Part shown: positions 8,440 through 18,414 of the stretch, piece after piece | Layout: every line of letters starts with the position of its first letter | How positions within the stretch are numbered: the stretch's first letter is position 1 | Source: Euprymna scolopes | Lineage: Eukaryota; Mollusca; Cephalopoda; Sepiida; Sepiolidae | Length of the DNA: 20,827 nt | Assembly (NCBI GenBank): GCA_024364805.1 | Contig: CM044499.1 | Location: 59,818,019-59,838,845, forward strand | Direction: 5' to 3' | Notes under the pieces: model-generated | Told to the model about the DNA's origin: nothing | Databases searched by the model: none | What the model saw: only the letters and a program-made list of their open reading frames with translations | Translations under genes and position numbers: made by a program

Positions 8440-8465
8440 ATATACGTGTGTGTGCGAGTATATTT

Positions 8466-8901
8466 CAGTGAATTATAAAAATATTCTCTGCCCCTTTGAA
8501 CTGCACTTACCAGTTACTTGAAAATAAATCCATTCTTCAAAAGGCGACGGTGTTGACTTTCTTTAGTTAACCTTATTCCACGAGGTCTCATTAAAACGGT
8601 TAATTGTTGCCAATATCATTTCCTGTTCTGGCTGTCAGAAAACTTCCGGTATACAGACCGAATTTGGTCAGCTATCTAGAACGCACACTGGGGTTCCACG
8701 ACTATATCCGCGGTTTAATTAATTGATACTCATTAACCGAAGGCATCACACACAACTTTTATCATGTCGGTAAATGGCCGGTCGTAACCAATATCAGCCG
8801 ATTGTTATTCCAGAAAGGTGAAAAAAGATAACTTGAAATAAAGTTATATTACAGATATGAAAAGTAGCAAATTTAAAGGTTTTTTTTTTTTATTTGGATT
8901 A
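8466..8901. other. No recognisable feature
   Basis: No frame or motif. The phrase GTTGACTTTCTTTA near 8562 also occurs near 2150 and, in changed form, near 12403, a hint of an old dispersed repeat. Confidence 0.4.
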
Positions 8902-8928
8902 ATTTGAATGTTTGGGATTATTGGAACT
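8902..8928 (+). repeat. 27-bp dispersed repeat, copy 2
   Basis: Same 27-mer as 8362-8388 with a G-to-A difference. It is preceded by a T11 tract (8881-8891). Confidence 0.85.
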
Positions 8929-9227
8929 TTTATTGCAACATTGAAATTTATACTCAGTTAGAAATAAGAAAATACCTTGAATAATAAAAAATGCTAATTA
9001 AAAATCGTCATATAATGAATTCCGAACGATAATAAAAAATATTTGAGATGGGTATTAATTGTTTTTACTCGGATTACTCGGATTACTATTCTCATAAATG
9101 TTATTCTCGCAATGATCCACAAGGGTTCGGGAGTAACGGATAAACTACCCAGTAAAATATTCGGTTCCTAATAAAATCCTTCTTTTTTTTACATTTAATC
9201 ACGAGTTCGGGCGATACCACTAATAAA
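8929..9227. other. No recognisable feature
   Basis: AT-rich. The 9-bp unit ACTCGGATT is directly repeated near 9066-9084. No gene is seen. Confidence 0.4.
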
Positions 9228-9614
9228 ATTCCGAATTACATCTGGGCAGAAGCTGCTCGCTCCCGTCTTATCCTTCCTTGACTGAGTTCTAAATCTGCTC
9301 TATTAATCTTTTCATTACAAGTGTTCGTCTGAGCTCAAATCCGTGGGTCCTCCTTGCCAAACTTGCACAAAATAACATTTGACTCTTTCAACAATTTTCC
9401 CCACTCTTTATGTGTACCCAAATCTAAATGCACATTTCATTAACTAAGTTTATTTCATAGAATTGCCCGTCTGTGGAATAGTGTTCCACTTGCCTGCTTT
9501 ACGGCCGACTACAATATAGTTTTAAGAAAACAAGTTCTTGTTGGGCTTTCTCCTTAAATAATCCATAGTCTACCAAATCTACATGATAAACGATTACAAT
9601 CCTATCACCTTGCA
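9228..9614 (+). mobile_element. LINE 3' half-copy, plus strand, highly decayed
   Basis: Plus-strand reading recovers the same LINE tail as the minus-strand copy next door: NYIWAEAARSRL (for YCCHIWAGAA), then FHYKCSSELKSVGPP near 9310-9350, FNNFPHSLCVPKSKCTFH near 9390-9440, and RIARLWNSVPLACF then TADYNIVLRK near 9460-9530. At least two frame changes and two stops are visible. The 3' UTR (9565-9610) resembles that of the neighbour (ACCAAAT...GATTAC...). It ends where the opposing copy's A-tail begins. Confidence 0.75.
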
Positions 9615-10545
9615 TTTTTTTTACATAGGCATCACCACATTATCAAGGCCCAGAGGCCACTCAAGGATAAGGGTTAAAGAGTGTACAGTAGAAATTGGAC
9701 AATATAGTAATCATTAGTAATGAAAATTTGGTAAATTTGATAACTTATATGGAACGGCTCATCAAGAACTTATTTACTTTAGACTTGAACACAACCATAT
9801 TGTAGTCAGCCGGAAAGCAGGAAAACGGAAGACAATTCCACAGGCGTGCAGTTCTAAGAAAGAAGCTTTGTTCATGGAATCTACGTTTAGGTTTAGGAAC
9901 AGATAAAGAGTGGGGGGAATTATTGATAGTGTTTACAGCTAGACGAGTGTTTCTTGTGAAAGTTTGGCGAGGGGGGACCATAGATTGAAGCTCAGTCGAA
10001 CACTTTCCAGGAAAATAACGATACATCAGAGACAAACTCGCAACATCTCTTCTGTGAGATAGGGGTTGCAAGGAGGAGAAAAAGGACATCTTCTACGAGG
10101 CTACGAAGTCTATTTTGAACTCTATCAAGGCAGGACAAGTCCTGTCCAGCAGCTCCTGCCCAGATATGGCAACAGTATTCCATCCTTGGACGTACCTGGC
10201 TCTTATATAGATAGAGAATAGCATCAGCAGTGAGATATTTACCGGATCGATAGAAAGATCCCACCATTTTTCCAGCGTCCTTGGCAACAGATTTGATGTA
10301 CGTGTTCCATTTCAGATCAGGAGTAATGGTCAAGCCCAGAAGCTTGTCAAAACTTGAGGCCTCCTGAAGACGAAGCCATTCATTTCAATTGATGCCGAAT
10401 GTGGATTAGAATGTTGATGATGTAAAGAGAGAAGCTTGGTTTTAGATGCATTAAAAGTAACCAGCCACTCCTTTCCCCATTGTACTACGTGCTCAAGATC
10501 ACAGGAGAGAGAATTGGAGAGAACTTGGTCATTTATTAACACTTA
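9615..10545 (-). mobile_element. LINE 3' half-copy, minus strand, relatively young
   Basis: This is a 5'-truncated jockey/RTE-like copy of about 290 codons plus 3' UTR. Reading down the minus strand: SCDLEHVVQWGKEWLVTFN (10510-10440), ASKTKLLSLHHQ, EMNGFVFRRPQ, a frame change near 10345, then LLGLTITPDLKWNTYI-like TITPDLKWNTYIKSVA, GSFYRSGKYLTADAILYLYK, VRPRMEYCCHIWAGAAG, LDRVQNRLRSLV, a second frame change near 10090, SHRRDVASLSLMYRYF, GKCSTELQSMVPPRQTF, RTARLWNCLPFSCFPADYN, VFKSKVNKFL. The 3' UTR ends in a T8 run at 9615-9622. The few breaks make it the best-preserved LINE here. Confidence 0.88.
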
Positions 10546-11089
10546 TCCTCGAGTGGCGTTTGGGCCTTGTAAAGTAATAATTTTCACTGATAAAAATGTA
10601 CCCAACTTAGCATTGACGATTACTACACTACCAGCTTACATTATTTACGTTTATCACTGGATCGCATTCGAGCTTTGATGAGTCGTGACTCATTTGTAAA
10701 AAACAAACAAAACATGACCTCGACCCGATCATGGCTGATGGAATCAGATTGTGTTACTCATGCTGCTTAAAAGGGAGTTCTAGTCGAAATTATGTGCCGA
10801 TATTCGGTTGAGGAATTTCCTGAATTCGGCAAGCTATACCTGAAAATGTTTGAAGTTTCATCGGTCAAAATATTGCGAGTCTTACACTCAAGAGGAAAGT
10901 GTAGTCCAAGTAATAAAATTTGAATTTCTTTTCTTATTATTGAATTACGCTTAGCAATCATATATAGAAATTCCTTAAAATGTTATACCAGGAACAGAAA
11001 AGAAAATAACATGGATGGTTATATGCAAATGAATGCGAAATGACGTCAGCGGTAAAGACAAGCTATCTATATATCTGTACAGGCTCATT
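10546..11089. other. No recognisable gene; isolated CRE palindrome
   Basis: Unrecognised DNA. A perfect TGACGTCA occurs at 11041-11048 and a TGAGTC-GT-GACTCA inverted repeat at 10679-10692. Neither has a downstream exon I can support. Confidence 0.4.
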
Positions 11090-11420
11090 GTCTGTACCAA
11101 TGTGACACCCCCTTTAGTCTTCCATCAGCCGCCTCAGCTCTCCGGGATCACAGTTGACGTCATGTGCAAAATCGTAGATGTCGCTCGCTTATGCTAGTTG
11201 ATATGTCAGGTAGGTTGCCATAAAGTTGCTGCTTCGTAGAATGATTTTGAGAAGATATATTAAACCCTGTTTGTAACATACGTGTATACGCGCATTCTAG
11301 CTTTCTCTCCAAACATTTGATGCGTGTCCATGTTGTAGCACAGTAAAATCGGACAGACCTCACCACTGCCTTTTCAGTTTATCATTTAGCCTTGAAGTCC
11401 GCTCTGACCGTAGCTTTTCT
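11090..11420 (-). mobile_element. LINE RT C-terminal fragment, second family
   Basis: The minus strand reads AVVRSVRFYCATTWTRIKC, LERKLECAYTRMLQ, GFNISSQNHSTKQQLYGN, LPDISTSISERHLRF, then a deletion/frame change and DVNCDPGELRRLMED near 11157-11112. The YTRMLR...LYGxLPxIS...RRLRFAGHC pattern is the C-terminal region of a widespread metazoan non-LTR retrotransposon family different from the one at 9615-10545. The Zn-knuckle-like GHC segment and about 40 following residues appear deleted. Confidence 0.8.
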
Positions 11421-11989
11421 AATGCAGCCTATGCTTTTGAGATGCAAATTTCGATACCTTTCTCATTGGAAACTATGTTGCTACCCAGGTGCGTAAATAA
11501 AAGAGGGTTATAGAAAAAAGGCTGATCACGAGAGAGACGTGGAGCACGAAACAAAAGCACGTTCGAAACCAGGTGTGAGGCGTGAATAACATTGTTGTTA
11601 CGTGGGCGACGTCACGGCCGCAATCATAAAGGAAAAAATGTTGTTAAAAGCGAATTGAAGGTCTTCTATATTTTTTGTCTACTTTATGACTTAGGCCACA
11701 AGGTATTTTGTGGGTTCCATGTTGGTTCCCGGACAACGTTACAATACAAAACATGCTAAGTACTCTTCCGATGTTAGGGTGGAGAACAGGCGGTAAATTT
11801 GCTAATTCACGTCTGTTTTAATTTTAAATATATCCTGCACTTCTATGACTGCGTCTATATTTAATTGCATCTCAACTAGGGCATAATTAGTGAAAAAGTT
11901 CATTTTAATGTGGAGAAAATCAAGCTACCTGAAAATGGGGCACTATAGATTAAAATAAAACAAGTGAGGCATGTATGGTCCCCCATGAG
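11421..11989. other. No recognisable feature
   Basis: Moderately mixed composition with no family-level reading frame, hairpin or tandem repeat seen. Confidence 0.4.
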
Positions 11990-12235
11990 TGCACATTGAG
12001 ACATACAGACATGATTCATCTCGGCATTTGCTCCCCCCTCATTTAGTTCCAAAAGTCCCCTGGAGACGTCAGATTCTGGTCAGTTTAGGTCTTAACATAT
12101 GTAAATTTGAGTTCTGTACCATGCAGAAAAAAGGAAATGATTAAGCCCATCATTTGCCCCCCTCCCCATTTAACCCTCAAAGTTCCCAATGCCTTAACGT
12201 ATTTTAATTTGAGTTCAGCACCATGCAAAACTGCT
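11990..12235. repeat. Two-copy degenerate tandem repeat, period about 120 bp
   Basis: Unit 1 (about 12011-12130) and unit 2 (about 12139-12235) share, in order, GATTxAxC...GCATTTGC-CCCCC, CATTTA, a CTTAACxTAT-type piece and TTTGAGTTCxGxACCATGC. Copies differ by substitutions and an indel in the middle. Confidence 0.65.
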
Positions 12236-12710
12236 AAATAAACATACACAGAAAATTTTGGATAAATATGGTAAAATAGTCCCAAAAATTGAGCGTTTTT
12301 ATTCTGAGGAACACGCAAGAGTTATAGCGAAGTATAGACAAACAAAACTACACAGAAATCAGGTAGTTACAAGTTTTAAGAAAGTTTTATAAAAATCCAA
12401 GGTATTAACTTTCTTTAATAAGCACAAAAGTGTTGATTTTAGCCATTTTAACCCGAAAGTCACCCCTGGAGTTTTCTCGGAACAACCGTTCTCTTACTTT
12501 TTTTACTCATATCATGTTTTATGTTTGTGTAAAATTTCAAAAAATTCCAAAGCTTAGTTATTGGGAAAAGTGTGGGCAGACGAACGGAAGAACGGATGAA
12601 CGGACAAGAGTTAATGCACAGGTCCGCTCTCCTTTTTCCGGGGACCAAAAATAAATATTTTCTGAGTGTACAACGATATCTCATTCACAGGCAGAACAGA
12701 TACTACATTT
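12236..12710. repeat. Unclassified interspersed repeat with GAACGGA-type units
   Basis: The block carries degenerate AACGGA(AG/TG)A units (12580-12606), then CCGGGGACCAAAAATA and, at its end, a U2-like 17-mer. Reading frames here (GQTNGRTDERT) arise from the short repeat units and are not a gene. The composition and mosaic layout look like a non-autonomous transposon end, family unknown. Confidence 0.4.
12694..12710 (-). repeat. U2 snRNA 5'-domain block (C)
   Basis: The minus strand reads AAATGTAGTATCTGTTC, one base off the blocks at 5411-5429 and 5633-5650. About 55 bases further on this strand is ATTTTTGG (near 12647-12654), which matches the U2 Sm site sequence. The distance is a little shorter than in real U2, so this may be coincidence. 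Confidence 0.5.
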
Positions 12711-13055
12711 TATTTGATTATTGAATAGTTAAATACGAACTATCTTTAGTTAACCCATATTTCCTAGAAAACAATCATAACAAAACGTTTGCACTCGGTT
12801 AATCTTTCAGTTATGATATTTATGACAGCTGATATAAAGTATACTTAAAATATCTATCTAACGAGATACATGGATTATTTGACAGAGTTATCTTCCCTTA
12901 AACTAAATCAACAATGTTGTTATTTGTGTTTTGGCACATTCTCACCCAAATGTAGCTCAAGTTATTCTGATGAGCAACGGGCAAATCCGCTTGAGTCCAA
13001 AACAATTTAGCAAACGTCTCAAGCAAAATTCAATCAGAGGCGCTGATGAAGAGAA
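12711..13055. other. No recognisable feature
   Basis: AT-rich stretch with no supported element. Confidence 0.4.
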
Positions 13056-13540
13056 CAATTGTTAGAGCCGGTCCTGCAATTCTGTCTCGAAAGCGTCGCC
13101 GTTAACGATACAATTACGATGGCATTTACACTCGACGTTCGATTCAATTTAGTCGCGTTTACTACCGGCTAGCCAACTCCTGTCCCTTGTCGACATATTA
13201 GCCACTAACTCTATTCAGGTCACACTTTCTTGCACACATTGTCGTCGGATTCTCGCGAGACATTTTCCGTCGCTCGCCGTCTTCCGTATCCACCCTCCGC
13301 ATTTCCGACAACGCTCCATTCCCATCGTCTTTGTCATCTTCAATAGACAGACACCGACCGCGTTCAAGGACCCTCCCATACACTTTGAATTCCCTACAGT
13401 GGAAATTCGTAAAAGCGCTGATTAGCTTATGCCGAGTCTGAGTGTTTAATCTTTTATTAGCGTCTACCTGTAATTCCCGGGCATGCGCACAAACTGTTTT
13501 TACGATGTTTCTCTTATCACACAATCCGCCATTTTAACTT
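13056..13540. promoter_or_regulatory. CpG-dense island with housekeeping-promoter motifs
   Basis: CpG density rises sharply against the AT-rich, CpG-poor surroundings. Known core-promoter motifs of animal CpG-island genes are present: the exact palindrome TCTCGCGAGA (13251-13260), an NRF1-like GCATGCGCA (13481-13489) and a YY1-like CCGCCATTTT (13526-13535; AAAATGGCGG on the minus strand). The YY1 site places an ATG at 13532-13530 (minus), a common arrangement at start codons of housekeeping genes. There is no TATA box. The most likely reading is a promoter and first exon of a host gene directed to the minus strand, or a bidirectional one. It could instead be an unmethylated CpG-rich repeat. 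Confidence 0.45.
13198..13536 (-). CDS. Hypothetical open frame in CpG island (possible first exon)
   Basis: A 112-codon stop-to-stop frame runs on the minus strand across the island and closes with a stop codon at 13200-13198. It has no in-frame ATG upstream of its middle; the first residues are set by a non-ATG codon. The protein is polar and basic, with patches such as ECR-like REFKVYGRV and SIEDDKDDGNG, and without a recognised domain. The frame of the Kozak-like ATG at 13532 (MADCVIRETS) stops after ten codons, so if it is a true start an intron must intervene. The open length may only reflect high GC. Kept as a low-confidence exon candidate. Confidence 0.15.
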
Positions 13541-13715
13541 GCTTCGACTTTCTTTTAGATCGCAAAGTTATTGTAAACTGATTGTATTGTGTTGCTTGCA
13601 AACTTATTAAGAATCAAGACAAAGTTAAAACTCTTCGTACACGACCACGGATAGAGAGATATATAACAAATTAAACATATAAACTTATCTTGTCCGACTT
13701 TAATAGTTAGATTAA

Positions 13716-13717
<2 letters not shown>

Positions 13718-13774
<57 letters not shown>
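13718..13774. repeat. Compound (AT)n(GT)n microsatellite
   Basis: AT units from 13718 to 13754 pass directly into GT units to 13774. Confidence 0.97.
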
Positions 13775-14239
13775 ATTTAACGGGGTACTTGACAATCACA
13801 TCAGCTGTACCCTTTTTGCCCTGTGTGTAAGGTATTTTTTTCTGTTTAATGGCATCCACACTTCTAGGCCTTATCTTCACTCTCATAAGGTTAAGTTTGA
13901 GCGAATCGCCTGAGAAGTGACTACCAGGGAATTCTCGACCTGGATTGCTCGAATATATTTATAAGCCACATTGCACTTCACCGAGTTCGCTGTTTCTTTT
14001 TTTTTTTTTTTTTTTTTTTTTTTCAAAACCAGCTTGACTTTGTTTCTAGCGAATGAGATTAACAAATATTACGATGGTCGTTTTCGGGACGTAATTCCAT
14101 GAAACCATGCAACGTTCGGACGATTTTTTTTCCAAGAGTTTAAGCAGGAAATACGCGTTAAAGGTATCATCCCAAAATCACACAGTCTGTAACTAGCTAT
14201 AACGGGCCAAGCTATAGTATATAGTCTATAAACTACGGA
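13775..14239. other. Unannotated, with T29 homopolymer
   Basis: A run of about 29 T (13995-14023) could be the A-tail of a minus-strand retroposon, but the sequence on its 5' side (14024 upward) is not a known element. No gene is seen. Confidence 0.5.
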
Positions 14240-14645
14240 GGCATTCCAAAAGTAATGATTCCTATTTTTATTCCACGCAAATTGATCAGTTAGGATTGAA
14301 AATTGCTTTGTTATGATGACTGAACTTACACATTTATGATTTAAATGTTCATCTCTCTGTTAAAGATATGGACGGAGAGTGACTCTAAGAAATCTACCTG
14401 TCATGTACGTTCGTCAGAAGTAGAGATGGGTAATTGAATACCTCAATGCAGACGAAATTGTATCGATCAGGATTAACGGGCGCCAATTGAACGTTTAAGA
14501 AGAGGTTGCAGTTTAGGTCAGCACACTTATGAGATGGGTTCGTATATTTTAGAGTGGCGACAGCGATATAAGTAAAAAACTCGTCCCGAAATTTTTCAAC
14601 CATGGCATCAAAAGAGGCAGGTAAAAGTGTGTCGAGAATTGTGGT
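14240..14645 (+). mobile_element. Mariner-like element, 5' end and N-terminus only
   Basis: A mariner-type terminus (GGCATTCCAAAAGTAATGAT at 14240-14259) is followed by a leader and, from 14430, the N-terminal helix-turn-helix of a SETMAR-like transposase: VIEYLNADEIVSIRINGR, QLNV, stop, EEVAV, stop, VSTLMRWVRIF, stop, SGDSDISKK. The spacing matches the family's VIEYLNAE...VSTVRRWVRRFKSGDSDI pattern with no indel across about 60 codons, although three stops have accumulated. The catalytic domain is absent; similarity fades by 14645. Confidence 0.75.
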
Positions 14646-14850
14646 TACTGTTTAGAAAAATAAATTCTGAAGAACAAAATGTTTAATGGAACCACTGTCT
14701 TATTCGCAGCTCATCGCTATTGTAGTTTGTAAGTTAAAAAATAGGAGGCCTATGTTTGGGAACGACCATCGAATTAATAAGCTTTTGAATAAGATAAAAT
14801 ACGCATAAAGTGCACTTGAAAGCTAAATCAGAACGTAATATTAGGAAAAT
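14646..14850. other. No recognisable feature
   Basis: Between the mariner fragment and the inverted repeat nothing is supported. Confidence 0.4.
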
Positions 14851-14887
14851 AAACAAATATTTTACTTGTTTGAAATTTATAACATAA

Positions 14888-14917
14888 ATATATTTCGATG
14901 CTACGCTCCATCCTCAG
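14888..14917 (-). ncRNA. Hammerhead-like core, degenerate (left arm)
   Basis: On the minus strand: CTGAGGA (14917-14911), T, GGAG...CATC where stem II is now mismatched, then GAAA (14896-14893). It is the decayed partner of the core in the right arm. Confidence 0.3.
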
Positions 14918-15145
14918 TGCCGTTTTCTTTCTTTTTTTCTTTTCTACATCCTTGCCATGCTGTAAAGTTGGAGAAATAACAGTCTGTTTGTAAAGAGCCG
15001 TGCGTTGTATCTTAGCGGTTGTATTTTGAAATGTTTGAACTGTGCAACTCGAGAATAACGTCAATGGTGTGGATTCCACACAGAAAAAAACTTTGATTTA
15101 ATGTCAAGGAAGCAGAAAAAGAAACACAAGAAAGAAAACATCATA

Positions 15146-15176
15146 CTGAGGATGGAGTATAGCTCCGAAATATGTT
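15146..15176 (+). ncRNA. Hammerhead-like core (right arm)
   Basis: CTGAGGA (15146-15152), an extra T, a 4-bp stem II GGAG/CTCC around TATAG, GAAA (15167-15170), then ATATGT, which is self-complementary allowing T-G wobble, followed by T (15176) at position 17. Pairing for helix I is not evident. Like the palindrome cores it has one extra base between CUGANGA and stem II. Confidence 0.4.
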
Positions 15177-15206
15177 ATAAATTTCAAACAAGTAAAATAT
15201 TTGTTT

Positions 15207-15598
15207 CATTCAAATTAAATCAGCGTTTCTGTCGTAAATGCCTGTAAGCGGATTCATAATCAGTCTCTCAACAATATGCTTTTTTGTCGATCATATTATT
15301 CGATCTATTGTCTTCACAGGCAAGGTATGATTTTGCTTTTTTACGCTTCTTTCCAGACGAGTATTTTTATTTATTTATTTTTTACATCGAATTATTCTAC
15401 AGACAATCCGAGTTCAAACTCACCTGCCGCCATATAATATTACACAATCCGCACAGTAACCTCATATTTCAACTTAAGAATTAGACAACAAAATAGTGTC
15501 CACGATACGTATCAATCGCGGGAACTTAAATGAAGCTATTTAGACAATCACGGGAAAATATACATATTCTAGTCCTATGTGACCGAGAACACGTGTAG
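15207..15598. other. No recognisable feature
   Basis: AT-rich. The frame at 15284-15484 (plus) is Phe/Tyr-rich with no motif and is not called. Confidence 0.4.
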
Positions 15599-15640
15599 TA
15601 GGTTGTTGCATAAGTCCCTGCCATTTTTTTAAAGAAAAAC
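15599..15640 (+). mobile_element. Mariner-like terminal inverted repeat, solitary
   Basis: TAGGTTGTTGCATAAGTCCC begins after a possible TA target and resembles mariner termini of the TTAGGTTGGTGCAAAAGT type. No transposase follows and no partner terminus was found, so it is an isolated end. Confidence 0.5.
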
Positions 15641-15711
15641 AAAGAATTTTAACAGCGAAAGTAAGTTCGTGTGGGATCAAAGATCCAAGTTTTTTGTGTG
15701 AATCCTATCGA

Positions 15712-15740
15712 CTGAAGATGACGTAAAATTGTCGAAAAAT
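15712..15740 (+). ncRNA. Hammerhead-like core, degenerate
   Basis: CTGAAGA (15712-15718), an extra T, a 3-bp stem GAC/GTC around an 8-nt loop, then GAAA (15734-15737). The segment that should form helix III (AATCAC) is not self-complementary. Probably a decayed member of the same motif family. Confidence 0.25.
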
Positions 15741-16939
15741 CACACACTATGTTTCCATTCAGTGGCTGCATATGGTAAACCAATCTCGAACAGTTCGCTC
15801 AGCTATAGCTTTTTCTCCATATACGGTACAACTATCCTTGGTCACTTGGATCGGTTTTTGACCTCGATATAAGGCGAAAAGAAGTAGGTGCCCAAAATGT
15901 GACTTTTCTTTTATCTACTTGAAATCGACTTGACAATCCATTTGACGGTTTTAAAAACGATAAAAATTTATATGAGCAAAAAGCGGTAACCATTATTTTG
16001 TAGAACAGAATACGTGCTTTCTAATGATATATAAAACTTTTCCTAATATCAAAACATGTTTTACAAAAAAAAAAAAAAAACAGTTTTATGAAACGGCGGG
16101 AACTTATACAAAAAACATGATATTTTAAACTGTTCTCTCACAAAGAAAAAGAATAATTCTACTGGTTGCGGACACTTGTGTTTGTAATTTATTGCTTATC
16201 TACCGATGTTAAGTCATTTTATTCCGTAAACAAATCTTCCCTGTGGACTCCGAAACTGCTGGGCCGAGTTTTTAAAAAATATCATATTCATATATTTTAT
16301 GTCTGGGAGTGTTTTAAAATAATTTTTATCGGAATGCCTCTGATAAATAATGAACAATCGGTAATCGAAAATATCTGGTTAAAGAAAGAGCAAGCCAATT
16401 TGGACCAAAGTAAACACCTTTATACAGCTTTACATCACATATGCATTTTAGAATATTTTCACTGCACAAGCACGTAGGCTCTTTAATAAGACATAGGCTC
16501 GTTCGAAATAATGGTTTCTGTTTAGAGCACGGTTGATCCATGATAGTTTAGTACTTTACACTTTAATTCCAGACATTATAGTAAAATCATTTCATAAAGT
16601 CAACAGTAGGTTCTCTATTTTGCAATATAGACTACAAAATATTATGAAGGGAGGCATTTGAAGATTTCTTTCGGTGCACGCAAGCAATCAATCGACTTGA
16701 TAAAGAATGGGTGATTTCGCCGATTTTGTTGGCAGTAAAATATGGGAGTTGATCGTTATTCGATCCCGGGCAGTGTCGGGCCTGTTTACAATAAACATGA
16801 GAATATCTTCCTAAGATTGATTATATAATTGTCCTTACTAGTTTATTTAACTACTACCAACCATGTATTGTGTTCTCTTAGATCATAGATACAAATATTG
16901 AATATTTTAAAAGTCCATTTTACTTTCTCCTTTTTATAT
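15741..16939. other. No recognisable gene
   Basis: AT-rich DNA. A poly-A run lies at 16064-16080. The 103-codon frame at 16166-16477 (plus) shows no domain, no membrane pattern and no codon signature, and is not called. A B-box-like GTTATTCGATCCCGG sits near 16755, without a matching A box. Confidence 0.4.
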
Positions 16940-17520
<581 letters not shown>

Positions 17521-17758
17521 CATGTATAGCACACACTCACACACAATCACACACAATCACACACGCATACATATACAGTCATGTACATGTACACATGCAT
17601 ACGCACACGCACGCAGGCACACACACATACGCACACGCACATATATAGAAATATATGTAGGAGCATACATATATACATACCCACCTACACACTCACACAC
17701 GTACTCACACACATCCACCACTAACACGTCAATTATTTTTATTTTTTTATTTTTTTAT

Positions 17759-17789
<31 letters not shown>

Positions 17790-18358
17790 TTTTTCTCCAA
17801 CCAAAACACGCATGTATATATGCGCTTAATCATTCAGACATAAGTACACGCACCCGCACACACACAAGTAAGATGGAGAATAGGTAGGAGAAGATATATA
17901 TACACACATATACACACATATACACGCACATACACACATATATATACACACATACATGTATGTGCATATACACTCACAAACATCCACATACTATGTAGGC
18001 ACATACACATACACACACATGCACACACATAGACATATGCAGGGGCTCACACACACGTGTATATCCATATCCACACGAACACATTTACCCACTCATACAT
18101 GTGCATACATATGTAATATATATATATATACACACACACACACATACGGATGCGTGCACATTCATCCACCCATATATATATATTGGCACATGCACTCACA
18201 ATCACACATACACATACATATTCATATATCCCACCTTATGTATATATTGGTTGAAGTTTCATTTCTTTTCTAATCCAAGCACATATGCATACATGGATTC
18301 GGTCACCCAAACATAATTGCACGTATACACACAAACAAGATGTATCATAGATAACAGA

Positions 18359-18414
<56 letters not shown>

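Larger units (their letters stand above)
8322..8465. repeat. 29-bp perfect inverted repeat flanking an (AT)n core
   Basis: Bases 8322-8350 (AAATATACTCGCACACACAC then GTATATTAT) are the exact reverse complement of 8437-8465. The 86-bp interior has a 27-bp unit shared with 8902-8928 and the AT tract. The left arm overlaps the A-rich tail of the LINE at 7990-8326. Confidence 0.92.
14851..15206. repeat. Inverted repeat (about 92-bp arms) with hammerhead-like cores
   Basis: The left arm 14851-14945 and right arm 15115-15206 are inverted copies. The strongest parts are AAACAAATATTTTACTTG / TTTGAAATTTATAACATA at the outside, CTCCATCCTCAGT in the middle and a pyrimidine tract GTTTTCTTTCTT against a purine tract at the inner edge. 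The left arm has a small insertion (ATAAAT-like). The interior (14946-15114) is unrecognised. The layout parallels the palindrome at 1584-2004 but is more diverged. Confidence 0.85.

Noticed and set aside
11155-11162. Second perfect TGACGTCA near 11041-11048
   Set aside because: It encodes part of the LINE C-terminus (DVNCDPGEL), so it is explained by the transposon. The pair is not treated as an enhancer.
13895-13965. tRNA-like fold on minus strand with CCAGG/CCTGG arm and GAAGTG/CACTTC ends
   Set aside because: No D-arm or anticodon arm in the right place, and the spacing between the arm and the closing stem is wrong for a tRNA.
16166-16477. 103-codon plus-strand frame
   Set aside because: No domain, no coding composition and no neighbours supporting a gene.
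16725-16785. B-box-like sequence suggesting a second tRNA-derived SINE
   Set aside because: No A box at the proper distance and no pol III terminator. Too weak alone.
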